Below are positions 25,136-38,800 of a stretch of DNA of 64,000 nt, in pieces. Position 1 is the first letter of the stretch; each line of letters opens with the position of its first letter. The position numbers and the translations under genes were made by a program. The stretch comes from Leptoclinus maculatus (lineage: Eukaryota > Chordata > Actinopteri > Perciformes > Stichaeidae): assembly GCA_032191485.1 (NCBI GenBank), contig JAVDOI010000006.1:15094740-15158739 (forward strand). The letters are read 5' to 3'. The notes beneath the pieces are model-generated. The model saw only the letters and a program-made list of their open reading frames with translations, searched no databases and was not told where the DNA came from.

Positions 25136-28100
25136 AACAGTACTAGTAAAATATGGAAAAATATGTTTTTTTAATTTTGTAAGATGTACTAGACATTTCT
25201 CCCCTGATATTGATATAATGCTATTTGTTGCGATACTAAACCACTGATAGTCTGATCTACTGATACCTGCAGTCTCGCACAATCTGTACATGTGTGCATT
25301 CAATGACTTTCACTCTTAAAATCAAATACTTTCCCCACGTGATCTGTCAACGAGTTTACATTTTTGTTACGGTTTACACATCACATGTGATCTGTCCTCA
25401 ATTAATGGATTTGTTCGATTCTGCTCAGCTATGCCATTAGGTTTCTCTGACCATTGATCAAAATGTTGTGATAGTCATGGTGTGCTGTTTGGGGCTCATG
25501 CTCCAGGAACACAGAGATTATCAGTACTTTGCCTTGGATCACCTCCAACAAGCTAAGACTCCCAGTGCCTCGCATGTCTTCTCTTTGACGTGAACCTAAT
25601 CACCTTCATATATCATCAAACTGTATCTGGAGTAGCTGAGGGACAGAGGAGATTGTGTTACAGGCGCACCTTTATGTTGCGTTTGTGTCAGGCCTGGCTG
25701 GTGTGCGTGCCGCCTCTGCAGCTGTTCAGACATAAATCAAAGAAGGAAACTTGATGAGGCTCTCTAGTAGAAAGCGTGTGGGCATATTTGACTAATCAGT
25801 GACCATGAATGCCCTCAAACTGGATTATGTCAAATCCACCAACTGTGCAAGTTTGTTAATGCAGTCAATGGAGGGTAAGATAGTTTACGTTCTACAAATG
25901 TTGTTGCTCTTGACATGTCTGTCAGAAGCCACAATGTGAACTTTCCCACTAGAATATAATGATGTGGGTCTCTTCTAAGAGCTTGTTTTGTGTTACACTG
26001 CATTCTCCTGAAATCCTAGAAGGTGTTTGATCTGCTGTTCTTGCATGTGGCCCGGACCATTATATGTCCTTGGCATATCAAATGGTTCAACAATGGCATG
26101 CTATCCCTCTGGCCTCGACTGCCGTTTGAATATCATCTGTCAGACGGTACAAGAAGAGACCTGCTCCAACTGAAAACGCCCAGAGCATCTGAAATTACAC
26201 AGCAATTTATATGTCATCTGTAATCGTTCTGCATCCACACCGTATCCTATGACAGCCATTAATTATCAGTACTTTTTGTCTCTCTCCTCCTCTGCTTCAG
26301 AAATCTACCTGGATTCTCTGGGTGTTCAATCATTACAAAAGCTTTGATATTGGAGACTGTGCTGATAAAGGTGGACTACATTATACTATAGGTGCTGATA
26401 AGATTTCAGAACCTCTGATTGAGAAGTGGAAAAGGCAGCTTTCTTACCCGCTTTGAGGTGCTGGGTAATAAGGTATGTGGTTGATATATTAGCTGTAATG
26501 TAACATATCTTTAAATTGAGCCTCTGCAAACTCTTAATACAATGGCTCATACAATTTTCACCTTTTTTTTTTGGCTTACAGGAAACAGTCAATTTTCTTT
26601 TTCTCAAGTAAAATAAAAGATCAACACAGTATTAAGTTTCTGTGGCTCTGTGCATCAGGTGCCAAACACAACAATGTAAGGCCAAAGAAGTGTCACCACA
26701 TGCATGCAGCTATAACAGAGACTGAATGTGCCATGATTTAAACAAAGAACAGTCTCATTTCACATTTTAAAAACTGCAACGTCACGTTGTGACTAAAGGA
26801 CTTAGTCGTATGTTTAACAGGCTGCTTGCACTTAATGACTTTACGTAAAAAAGAAGAGCTTTTTTTTTTTAACCCTCTCATTCATTTTTTTTTATCAAAG
26901 GTCAATTTGTTTTATTCATAATTTAATAATAAGAACACATTTTCAGTCTTGTTCTAGGTGCTGTAATCACCAAAAATCTTCAGAGGACCTGACCTACCAG
27001 GTCACATTTTCATTATTGTTTGTCTTTACATTTACTTAAATTTACTTATATTTTTCTAAGCTTACTGAGATTTCTGTGCACAAAATAAAATCCCTCATCT
27101 GTGTGTGAGCTAAGCACAGGGGATGAGCTTTGGACAGCCAGTAAAGGCAAAATACATGATTATGTAGCCTTCAATTGAATTTGAAACAACAGCTTACCTT
27201 GATGCCCATCAGGCATACATTTATGTGGACATTGACATTTGATGCTCAGCACTGTATTTCATGTTTGCCCCATTGCTTTCACTTCAAAGACGAGTGGAAA
27301 GACCTAATGCCTTTTACCTAATGTAAGGTAACTGTCCATCACTGGGATGGAAACAAAAATACATTTCTCAAACTACACTGCTAGTTTCTACTCAGTCTAC
27401 TTCCTTTCTTCTTTGTCAGCTATTTCAACTGTGTCTACTCACTATTTACTATACCGTGGCTGAACTTATTTTCACACAATAAACACAAGCAGAAGTTTCA
27501 TGGTAAATGATGTTGGGCACAAAAAAGTCATGTTAGTACCTTGGCCAAAAAGCTGTTTTTGAATGAATGTGTGCACATATTAATGTTACACATAAAAATG
27601 TTAACAGAACAAACAAATTATATATTCATAATGGAATGATGAATTTAAAGAGACAGTTTTCACTGGGAAAATGTTTTCAATGAAAACTGCTCAGTGTGGT
27701 TTGCGGTTTGTGCAGAGTAACAGGGCATTGCCTCTAGAAAGACACACTGCTGTTGAGTCATTCAAATGGAACTTTTCAGTGGTTTAATCACCATAATTAG
27801 GATCCATTCAGCTCTATTACAGTTTTTGGGGATGTCAGCAGAAATCACAGATATAGCTGTCACTAGAGTGAAATAAGAACATTTGTAAATTAGAGGTTCA
27901 AATGACTCAACTCTGTTTTTTTCTTAGTTTTTTTCTTTTTGCATGTAAAGACACAAATAAAACAAACTGCTACAGTCTCTTTGTCCCACTGCTTTCACTT
28001 GAGTCTTATGAGAAATAACACAGAAAAGATAATTGGATAAATCGGGTTGCATTTCTCCATGGAGCATTGGATAATCCTCAAGTCTGTAAAACGTATTTTT

Positions 28101-28480
28101 GTCATGGGATCCATTTCTCTGACGCAATAGCTTGAGACACATTAGCAGTCCGGAATTGTGGGCAATTAAGCATATCTCTGTGTATCTAATCCTGTTCCAG
28201 AGACTGTCCATGGAGTTTGATGCTGAGGACTGAGCCTGCAAGAACTCACATGGCCTGGAAGTGAACTTTAAGCATGTCTGACACATATCAACCTCTGACC
28301 TGTGGTGAAACAAAAGAAACAAAAGAGACACATGATTATTTCCTGTAAAGGTTTACTGACGGATAAGAAGCATAACAAATGTCACAGGTTGGTAATGAGG
28401 CAAATCAAAAACTTTGCCGAAAAAGTCAAATAACTGAATTCCATATAAATAAGTCATGTTTTTTTAAGTCATGGTTTTAT
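25136..28480. other. Intergenic, AT-rich, nothing recognised
   Basis: Single-copy-looking DNA with T/A homopolymers near 26560 and 26860-26895. No exon, RNA gene or transposon end is seen. Confidence 0.5.
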
Positions 28481-28553
28481 GTGAAGCACTTTGAATTACC
28501 TTGTTGTTGAAATGTGCTATACAAATAAACTTGCCTTGCCTTGCCTTGTATTG
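28481..28553 (+). repeat. Retroposon 3' tail with (CCTTG)n
   Basis: The phrase gaagcactttgaattacctt, then gaaatgtgctatacaaataa and acttgccttgccttgccttg, is the 3' tail of a common fish LINE/SINE. Confidence 0.6.
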
Positions 28554-31500
28554 TCTAAAACTGTGACCAGAGCTTCAATTCATATATTTTCTCAAAAAAA
28601 AATTTCTCCTGTTTTTTTTATTATTTTTTTTATTTTGTTCATATCCTTTATCTTCCTAAGTTAAAAAACGAAGCACCTAAATTATATCGCTGTCCCGCTG
28701 TGCACTCGCTTAACATTTCTGATTTCTCTGTAGACTGCATGCTTAATCTCCTGCGCACTTCAAATCACCACATCTGTCCAATCTCTGCTCAACATCTGAC
28801 ATCATGCAGCTGTTGCTATGGGGAGCCCTCCCTGTGGAATGAGCTTTGCCTGCACTGTACCACAGTCACAGTTTACTAATGCTACAGTAACATCATAACC
28901 AGTCCTCTCTGGTATATACATGAACACACTCAAGCACACTGTCTCTCCGTCATGGCATTACGTGTCAGTGGAAATGGGAATGCAGAAACTGTCAAACACC
29001 AAGTGTAACAGTACTTTTATTTGATTTATTACATGAATTAAATGGCTAAACATCGTTATTGGGTTTATGGATCAGTACTGTTGCTTGTGTCTGAGGGGCT
29101 GAAAGCTAACATTACCAGCATATAAACACACAACCATCTAGACATGCTCCACTTACACAAGCCAAATTATTTCTTTCAAATACATCTGTCTAATTGATTA
29201 GTCCTAAATAAGCATGAACATTAAAGAGGTACTGTGAAAAATGAAGCTGTCCAGTTAATATGCAGAAATATTGCAGTAATTAATTACAAAAATGTTTCTG
29301 ACATTGAATCTATGACCCCATGGCCAGCAAACCTTTGAAAAAAGTTGTATCTCATTTGAGTAATTTGCATGCACTGTTTTAATCATCAAATCTCACACTG
29401 ACAGAGTATGTGCAAACAAAGTATAGATATTCCATCCAAAGTGCCTGGGAGTGCATTTATATAACAATTTTATGAAAATTCGTGGATTTATTAAAATTAC
29501 AAAAGGGTTTAGACTGAATACAAAAGGTTTATATGACCCTTTTAAAACAGAATAGGCCAAGTTAATCATGTAGTAGCTTATCATGTTTGGGCACAACCAA
29601 ATGAAGCACAAGCACTGAATCCATGTCAGAAATCAAACTGAGCAGAATCTATGGCAGTTTGATGAGCCCCTGGAGTCTACAGCTCCTCTCAGGTCCGTGC
29701 ATCGGACAGGGGCCTCATCTGGACCACATCTGGACCTCATCAGGCATCCAGCCAGCAGAGGGGGAGGCGTGAAACAGCCTCACACGGAGCACAAAGGTGC
29801 ACTGCAGAGGAAATTAAGGACACAAAGGTGTGACACCTGGGTGAGCCGGCCTCACCTTAGATCTCACTTCCTTTTCTGTTTAAGTTTGTCCAGATGAGTT
29901 CAGACTCATCTCAAAGTCAAAGACGTGGCTTTGAAATAAAAGCAGTGTGGACATTAATATAAAAGGGATCTGGGGTAAATGTGAGTTAGAGCATTGTGTG
30001 ATGAGACAGGACTTTTATTCAGAGCTGGTCTTCTTTGCTTTTAATGGATTTAGACTCCAAAAGACTGATTCAGACCAGCCCCTATCATTTGACATCAATA
30101 TATATCCATTTTGACAAATTCCACAGATTCTTTGAGTTAGTTTCAGGTCATATAATACTTCCCGTATTTCAGAGCAAGAGTCTGGTCTCCAGAGAAAGGT
30201 AAACCAGTGCAAGATGGAGGGTGGGTATCATGATTACTGTGTATACTTAATACATATAGGACAGCTATTTTCCTCTTTCATGTAGTGATATCGCCCATGC
30301 CACATTGCAAATGGTCTTTGGATCCAGTGACCGCTAATCCAAAAATTGCATCGTGAAACCATGATCAGAGAGTGCTGGTACATTACCTTACATAGATGTC
30401 CCATAAATACTACCATTGACTCAGTGGTGAAGTTAGGCTACAGTGTCTTATAGCCACTGGTGTACATGTTTAGTCCTCATTCTGTTAGTTCACCAGTGGC
30501 ATGTTAGCAGATAAAAGTTTAGCTTGGAACTAAGACATTTTCTTGCAGACAGGAGGCAGTTTTATTTCAAAGACAAGCACTACACTTCCTGTGGTATTTA
30601 GCAAACTTTTCCCTGCCCAGCGGGACTCTTGACTGCCACTTGGCTGTGTCCAAGCTGTTCTTGTTTAGCGCGTTGACAGTATATTTGACACAAGTCTTAC
30701 TCCAACTTCCTCTCAGCCATAACAGACCTGAGGGCAGAGCAGGATGCAACGGTACATTTTGAAGGTTAACTCCGCTAATGAAGGCAGGCTGGCCAGCAGA
30801 ACCCCTCGAGTTTTTGTGGCAAAGTCATCCACATGCCACTCTGCTGGAGAGCTGGACTAAGAGGGTCCTCATGCTTGTTACCAAGCTCCTGCAGGCAGCA
30901 CCACAGACAGCCCCAGAGCAAAACCACTGTTAATGAGAAATGTTATTACTTCCTTGAGACTGACGCCGATCAAAATACAACAGAGGTAGTTTCAACTAAG
31001 TGACTTTTATGCCAAAAGACGATAAACGGCCGAAGAGCTCCAGTTTACAGACTCCCAGTAAATGGTTCAAACAGTACAAATTAACCCTTAACTTACAGTT
31101 TTCCCTTATTAGGAAGACCCTATAAGGACAAGAATATCTGTCTTACACGGATACACAGTATTACTCTGTGTATCAAGTTGGTGCAGCTGCTATATGATGT
31201 TTACACTGAATGAGCTATTCAAATCCCATACTCCATGTTTTTATGGCTGCACCTTTCCATCAGACATTGGAGATGCATTGTGTATAATTTCCCCAAAATT
31301 CAACCCAACACATTTAGTTTAATCTCAACTAGAATTTAAAACAGAAATCTGTATGTTTGAGCAATTATTTGGCAGCACAGCTTGTGTCATCTGTGTTCAG
31401 TTGCTAATCAAACACACAGAAGACATTTGAATGTGACAAAATGTGTTTTGGGAATAAAGAAAAACTGTTTGTTAGTTATCAGGGATGCAGATAATCACAT

Positions 31501-34500
31501 CAGATGTGAGAAACACATGCCTCTTCTATCTCAGAGTTGAGCGTTTTATATCACGTTCTGGTCCGTTAGCATGCAAGTGAGACAATGTGAAGGATGCTTG
31601 AACTGGAGTCAAAGGGTCAGAGCAAGAGTGGTTTTACTCCCAAAACTGGCCTCATTGAGCTACGGCTAATGTAGTGTGACTGGAAGTTTATTGTGATGAG
31701 GTGTTACGGGACAAGAGTTAATTCTGATTCAGTAACAGGACAACGAGCTTGTTGATTATTACGCCCATTATTCTGTATGTATTCCATCATATGGAAATGC
31801 TTTGAAACAACTGTGCATTTTTGGCATTGCTGCTACCATGCGGTCAGATGACTGGTTGCGTGTGCTGATTCTCTGTCATGTACAGATGCTACATGGACAG
31901 ATGGTAATGAGGTGTCTGAGATGCTGGAACTTTCCCTCGGCTGGGATAATGCTCCCGCTTTGGTCCTTTCCTGTTATGATTTCCCTTGGTACAAACACCC
32001 ATTTTGTTGTGTGCTTGCGTGAGGAGATGGAGAGTGGGGCCGCTCTGAGTGACTGATTTGTGTTCACATCTGGAAGAACACTCTGATGAGGAGCTCATGG
32101 CTTATACATGTACAGCTGTCTACTTAAAACACTTCCCTTATGAGAAATGCTCAGTACGCTTTAAGCCTGTCTGCACATCTATAGGCAGGTGTGTGCTGGT
32201 GTGTGTTTGTTCTCTAATGTTTGCAATGTGCATCTTTAGGCATGTGCATGAACGTGTTTGTTTACCTGTGTATATACAGTGTGGGAGACAGAAAGCGCAT
32301 TGATGAGAGAAGAAAGGAATGTACTGCACTGTACGTAGGTGGTCTGATGAATATTGTTACCAGTTTACATGCAGGCAATGAAGGCTTAGCATGAGACTGC
32401 ATCTTTTCCCTGTTTATCCAACATTTCAGCGCCACATGATGATTCACAATCCCATTTTTTGATCCATTTTAAACCTTTGGATTTGGAGTCTGTTTTTGGC
32501 CTGACCCAACATAATTCATGCCCTCAAAGCAAACCTTTGTCCCATTGCTTTTAAACCCATGACAAAAGATTTTAAAAAAGACTTTCCAAGGATTTTACCC
32601 AACCTCTTCACTCAAATACAGGAGGTGGGGGTTGGGCTGGGGCTTGAAATGGAAACTTATCCAGTGTGAAATGGGCCTTGAGGCCAATCTGTTGGACCTG
32701 TCCAAAAGGAAAACACATTACACACAGAGGAGTCTGATGTCATCAGGATCTGGGGAAGAGAACCTGACATGTTGTTCACTCAAGTGGCTGTTGACAGCAC
32801 TTAAATTTATTGTCCCCTCATTATTTTTGTTCCATGATGAGGTACCAACAATCTCAATAAGGGAGTCAGAATAACAGCCGCAGCGCTCATAAATAATGCA
32901 GCTGCTTGACTGGATACAGGTTGAATGGAGACTACGGGCTACAAACGCAAAGTGAGCTCCCAAAGAGACCTCACAGAATGAGCTTAGGGAGGTTAAAAGG
33001 GCTGTCAACAATATAAACAACATCCCGAGTGAAGAAAGGGGGGGCCCTCTGGTGTTTTAATCTCTCTTTTTTTCCACTTGTTCTGCTTCTTTGGAGCTTT
33101 TGCAGAAATATGTGGTCGTTTTCCATTTCCCAGCTCGCTGAAACAAAAGAGCTGTCTCCTGTTGCTGAATTCTTCTTCTACACCCGGTCCTAATCCCCAT
33201 CTGAAGTGACTCTCCATAGAGTTTAAGGCATCGTGGAGGTCACAGGCAGGATTGTTCAAGCTGACACTGACACAACAACCAGAGGCCTATGCAGCTTATA
33301 GCAGTGTGGTTCAAAACTAAAGTTGCTATTGAACAATTAGAAGAAAACCACGTGAATTGCTATGTCACATCAGACAAATTCATTTTCAGCCTGTGTACTC
33401 ACAGGAGTTCTCTAAAACCTCTAATTTACGCTGCTTTTTTGAATTCCTAAACTACAAATCAATTATTGGTGCAAGCACAGAAAAACATGTCTTCCACATA
33501 CGTAGACTCAGTTGTTCATTAAAGGACTTCTTTGTATGTAGAGACAGGCATTGCTGGTGTGTTGCACATCTGGATTTATTCCAGGATTAAGCCATTTATT
33601 GCTCCTCTTTTCCCACTTTATGCTCAATCTCTCCACCACTCAGTCAACCATGTCAGACTGTGCACATCTCTCAAAAGCTGCCAGCTCACCAGGTCTCTGA
33701 TGTAAGGAGAGTAGAAAACTCATATCCCACTCAATAAAATTGAATAATTGATGATTGTAGCACTCATTACTGCATTCAGTGCTCGTGGTATGGCCAACCT
33801 TGAGTTGTTTATTGATTAATGGCGATCATGGTTTGTAATGGCTTTGGTTAATGCAGGTGCTTGTTTGCACGAGTGACATATTTACTATATTTACTATATG
33901 TTTGCAAGATTATAAAGATGAACATCCTTCACGGTTTTCATGAATAACAGTTGTCAATTTACTCTGGTGACATGCTGATCAAGGTATCAAGGTGCCAAAT
34001 CACATTCGTAACTCAATCAGTGTACGTTAAATGTTTGGACCAAACCCAAAATAAGCTTTTGTGTAAGCCATAAATCAAATACAAAGTGATGAAATAACAT
34101 TAGTGCAACTGTATTGAAAAATTCCATAATGCAATGAATGAATGATATATGAATGCATAGAAGTAAACAGAGAAATTGGCATTTTATATTAAACATTACC
34201 ACTAATTTATTGAAGTATGAGGTCTAGATTGTGTCAGGCCAACACTTTAAAAGAATACGCTGATGATTTAGAATTGCACTCCATAAATTAAGGTCACAGA
34301 CGCAGCAGATGTGAATATATCCTGACTTGACTAAATGTTTTTCGAAATACACATCAAAAATTTGTCACACAGGCTTTTTGTTTTTTATTTTTCAGATTTT
34401 GATATTTTTCTTTATGAGCATCAGAAAACATTGAGTAACTGTTGTCACATGTTGGGTAGTACTCCCCATGACGAGCAAACTGATCTTGTTGTGTACAATT

Positions 34501-36734
34501 GATGGAGTGCCCCTTTAAATCTCCATTTCAGAGCAACATTCAGCTTTTGTGATTGTGTGTGGGCCTGTCAAGACATCATGTCCCGGTTCACATTTGGAGT
34601 GTTTTGGCAGGCAGATGGACAGCTGTCACACATCGGGGACACATTAAAGTGGACGTGGGAGGTTCCCTCAGTAGCTAGAGGGAACTCCCTGCTCGCACAG
34701 TGTCCCTTTAGTTGGGGCAGACTGTCCCCTGAGACCCTCATTAGCAGAGCAGTGATGACTGAGATTGAGTGAGAGCAGTGTGGTGGAGGTCCACTGGGGG
34801 CCCCAGAGAGGGTGACCATGCCAGTGGGTTGGGCAGTGGGGGTGGGGTGGGGGGGGGGCACTGGACTTGAAAGAGCAGGGGACACAGTGTGTGCAGAGAA
34901 GCGGCCCTTTTAGTCCAGATCAGGTGTCAACGCCGCATGCCAGAGTTTATATAGCATCGGGCAACAAGTTGTGAGGAAATTTGATCCTCTTATGGGCGGC
35001 GAGTTGGCTTTCCTCACACTCAGGCAGCCCTGTGGCAAGCCACCAAGCCACGGTTGCCCTACTACTTGAGGTGTGCATTACCTCTTCAACAGTACAAACC
35101 CATCCCTCCCTCACCTCTTGCCCCCCAGTGTGAAGCCTGTCCAGCAACTCTCAGGTTTCACAGACACCGCTGGTAAATCCCTCTGACGACAGCTCTGTCG
35201 GCGGTGTATGAAGCAGAAAGAGGATCGTCTGACGTGGGCCGCTCCCTGGACCTGGTGTATGTGGAATGCCCCGGAGAAAGAGAGCAGGACATCGCCACTT
35301 CTAAGAGGAGGACACTTCTATTGCTCATCCCTGCATGTAACACAATCTCTCCTCGTGTGCTATGGCAGTGTAGTAAGTTTCTACTCAGACTGAACTTGTA
35401 TACCTCCTCTTTCTACCAGCCTTCTGACTCCATCCTGTCAATGTCTCTCAGGTCAGGGCAAGCTTGGTTTGTCTCTTCAGATGAATGGAAATGAAACAAC
35501 ATACCTGCATTTATGAGTGGATGAAAATGGCAGGCGAATACAATCCCTGAATGATACTTTCACTTTAACTCATTTTTGACCTGTAACCCGCACTGAGGGA
35601 GAGTCAAGAAGCGTCATCTGGCAGTGGCACAAGAGGTGTCCTGAAGAGTCTTATCTCCATGGGCGACTTGGTATAAACAAACAGAAGAACTATGTCCACA
35701 GTGGCCTTATAAAAATAAGATAAATGAAAAATGAAACAGAGAGATTCTGTATGTCAGGGCACATCAATCTTCTAGAAAATTTAGGATTTAACAAGCAATT
35801 TATGAGAACCCTCCTCATGGGAATAAATCAGTTGTATTGGAAATGCATGTGTCGAGTGTGATGACTTGTCTATGAAACTCATTTGTGGACCAAAGATGGA
35901 AAAGCTCTGAGTCTGGCATAGACACTCGGTCCGATCTCACACTCTGATCCTGGTTTTGTTTTGAAGTGAAGTGATATGCTTCACAGTATGTGAGCTAATA
36001 CTGTTTTTGCTCCTCATTGAGGCATGCCCTGATGGATGAGCTCTGTTTTCAGGGATGGATAAATGTCTTCTCCACTTTGAGACATGACCCTAAAGATCTC
36101 CTCTGGGAAAGTTGAAATAAGTGAAATATGGGCATCCCTTGAACTAGACTACATAAAGTGTAGTCTGACACTGTCTCTTTTAAGTCCTATCCTGTTTTAT
36201 GAGGGTGCATCATGTTATCAGTTGTACCAGGCACCCAAAGGCCCGCTACTTATTCTAAGAAGAAGATACAGAAGATGTAATAATGTGGTCTATTAATAGT
36301 GTTATTTGAAGACAAATGCTTTCACAGATGCCGTATATAGCTCTGAAGAGCCTCCTCGGCTCTTGTAAACAATCTTCTCATGTATGACAGCATCTCTGAC
36401 AGGAAGCCTAGTCAACACTCTTTAATCCAAAATAAACTATCCTCATTTGGAGATATAGTTCAGATGTTGTAAATATTGCTTTAAGAAGGTTTACACATGG
36501 AGGTGAGAGTTATTGGTTTATGCAATGCGAGGCTGGTGATATGGGCCTCTGAATGCAGCAGATCGTCGTACCTCACAGTCACTCTCCAGGTGATGTATTA
36601 TTTAACCAAAATATTTGTTTCTGCCTCATGTGGCGACCTTCTCATTGTGTTTACTTTACATTCACATGGCTTACATTAGACTGTGCCACCTGACTGGCCA
36701 ATACAATTAAAGATAATTGTGTAAATACCTGTCT
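28554..36734. other. Intergenic, 8 kb, no gene seen
   Basis: Mostly AT-rich unique-looking sequence. GC-richer stretches occur at 29640-29870 and 34560-35360 (the latter with a G9 run at about 34850), without coding signatures or splice-bounded exons that I can defend. Confidence 0.5.
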
Positions 36735-37021
36735 GTGATTTACCAAAGGCTTTGTTTTTTCCCGACTTAAACAAGCAACATTTAATGTGCTAATTGTGTT
36801 AATTAGCGCCAGTAGGTGGATTTTGTTCTCTTTGGACAGCCCCAGGATACCTGTTTCCCCATGTTTCCAGTTTTTATGTTAAGCTAAGCTAACTGGCTGC
36901 TGGCTGTGACTTTGTCTTTACTGTACAAACATGAGAGTCATTATGGATCTTCTCATCTCATGTAATTCTCAGCAACAAAGTAAATAAGGCTTATTTTCCA
37001 AAATGTCAAACTATTCCTCTG
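36735..37021 (+). repeat. Dispersed teleost repeat, second family, copy 1
   Basis: Contains tttccccatgtttccagttt, ttaagctaagctaactggct, gctggctgtgactttgtct and aaaatgtcaaactattcct, the hallmark order of an abundant fish repeat. Related copies lie at about 38520-38800 and 55015-55065. Confidence 0.75.
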
Positions 37022-38519
37022 AACACTGAGAACTATGTGCCGCTAAGAGAAAATAGAAAGGCAGTTACAACCCAAACAATCAACGGTAAACAAAATGCTT
37101 TAGCATGGAACTGTTTGGAGAGGTAACCATGACAGCAAATGCAAGAGCTGGTGCCAAGGTTCAGATGTGTCTGAGCAGAGATGATAACCTGTAACCATAG
37201 CGTGTCGTCTCCTCTCTGGACGCTACGTCTGCGGCTGGAATCCACCCAACTCACTCGGAGATAAGAAGTCTGAGGAGATCAAAACAAAAAGCCAGATCAG
37301 ATCTCCCCCTTCAGTCTGTCAGCTTGGCCAGAATGGCCTCAGATAAGGCTAGTCCATCGTGCCATAAAAAGCAACAACATCACTGAGCTGTCTGTCTGCA
37401 GGAGTCTGCTTTCCCAGTTCCCCCTCCAGTAAAGCAAACAGATGAAAAGGCAGACAGCTTGGGAGCTTGAGAAAAAAAAACATGAACTACATGAACTACA
37501 TTCACACGTTTGTTTTGTCATCACATTGCAAGCTTTCTTTAAGAGTGTCACACTGAAGTTGATGAGTTTAAGGCTTCCCTCTCTAACATCCACAACAATA
37601 ATAATAACCATATCAGCATCCCAGTATGAGCAACTCTGTCAGCATGAAAGAGCCTTGCGTGAAATGAAATCTGGGTGCTCCGAATGCTATCCAGGAGATC
37701 TAACTCAAATACCCCCATTCCCTCTACGCAACAACAAAGGGATGCTCTGCTGATAATCTGTATTCCGTGCATTGACAGTGAAAGGAAGGGGGAGAAGCTA
37801 CAAGTGAGTTCAAAGCAGCAGGAGCATCTTTAGCGGCTGTTAAACAATGTTTTTTTTGGGGGGGGGTGGACTTTTGTTTGAAGTGGGAGATGAGAAAGGC
37901 AGATCAGAGAGAAAAAGGATGAGAGTCCAGCAATAACCATGAAGCAAATAGCGTGCAAAGCAATGGCAAAACAATAAAATGGCAAAACAATAAAATGGCA
38001 AAACCGCAATGGTATGGTCATCATAATGCATGAAGGTTAAATTCAGACATGAGACAATGCCATAAGACCTTTTCACAGCAGCCATTTTTAAATGTCATGG
38101 CAGATAAAACACAAGTGCAATTGATCAAATGTATAATATCCCGTTCTATTTAGTGTCACAGCCATTCCAGTGAGCCAGGATGCAAAATACCAGGACCCTG
38201 GTCGACCTAAATGAAAACGGCCCATAATTAAAGCAATTATTTACAACTGTGTTCACCCTCCATGGACATGTCGAAATGTCTGCTGTGAAAAGGGCCTATT
38301 ATCTAAGAGTAGCTGGAATAGAGTACTAAACACATTAACAATATACTTTGTTTACTACTACTGTGAGGGAACTTAGGTCATTGATCTAATTTGAGACCAT
38401 CAGATACATTCAACATTGTAGGCCATAATTCTAATGATCACCAAGAGCTGATATATTGATTAGAGACATCAAGGAAATCGTGACAAAACATTTGAAATAT
38501 TGAAAGGCTAAGTCACATT
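37022..38519. other. Intergenic with a small tandem repeat
   Basis: No gene. A three-copy 17-bp unit (atggcaaaacaataaa plus one base) lies at about 37962-38006, and a G9 run at about 37858-37867. Confidence 0.55.
37962..38006 (+). repeat. 17-bp tandem repeat, about 2.7 copies
   Basis: Repeated unit atggcaaaacaataaa, degenerating at the right end (atggcaaaaccgcaatgg). Confidence 0.8.
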
Positions 38520-38800
38520 CATTTGTATTCTAGCAAGAAAAAGTCCAGCACATATACCCCCCATGAAAACAAATCTTGCTGTTTTTACATTTTGTTTTTT
38601 GTGCGAATTAAACATAACATGTCAATTAGTGAGATTTAGTAATGTCGGTATACAGATTTTGAGCCAAACTAGCTGTTTTTCTCCCTGTTTACAGTCTTTA
38701 CGCTACCTGAACTATAACGGGCTGCTGGCTGTAGCTTCATATTTAGCTTACAGACGTGAGAGCAGTATCGCTCTTCTCATCAAACTCTCACCAAGTGTCA
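38520..38800 (+). repeat. Dispersed teleost repeat, second family, copy 2
   Basis: Contains ctagctgtttttctccctgt, ttacagtctttacgctacct, gctgctggctgtagcttcat and cagacgtgagagcagtatcg, collinear with the 36735-37021 copy but diverged in the aagctaagct block. Confidence 0.7.

Noticed and set aside
37442..37753. 103-codon frame as an expressed small protein
   Set aside because: Starts with a generic Lys/Glu-rich run, then loses any bias. No supporting context.
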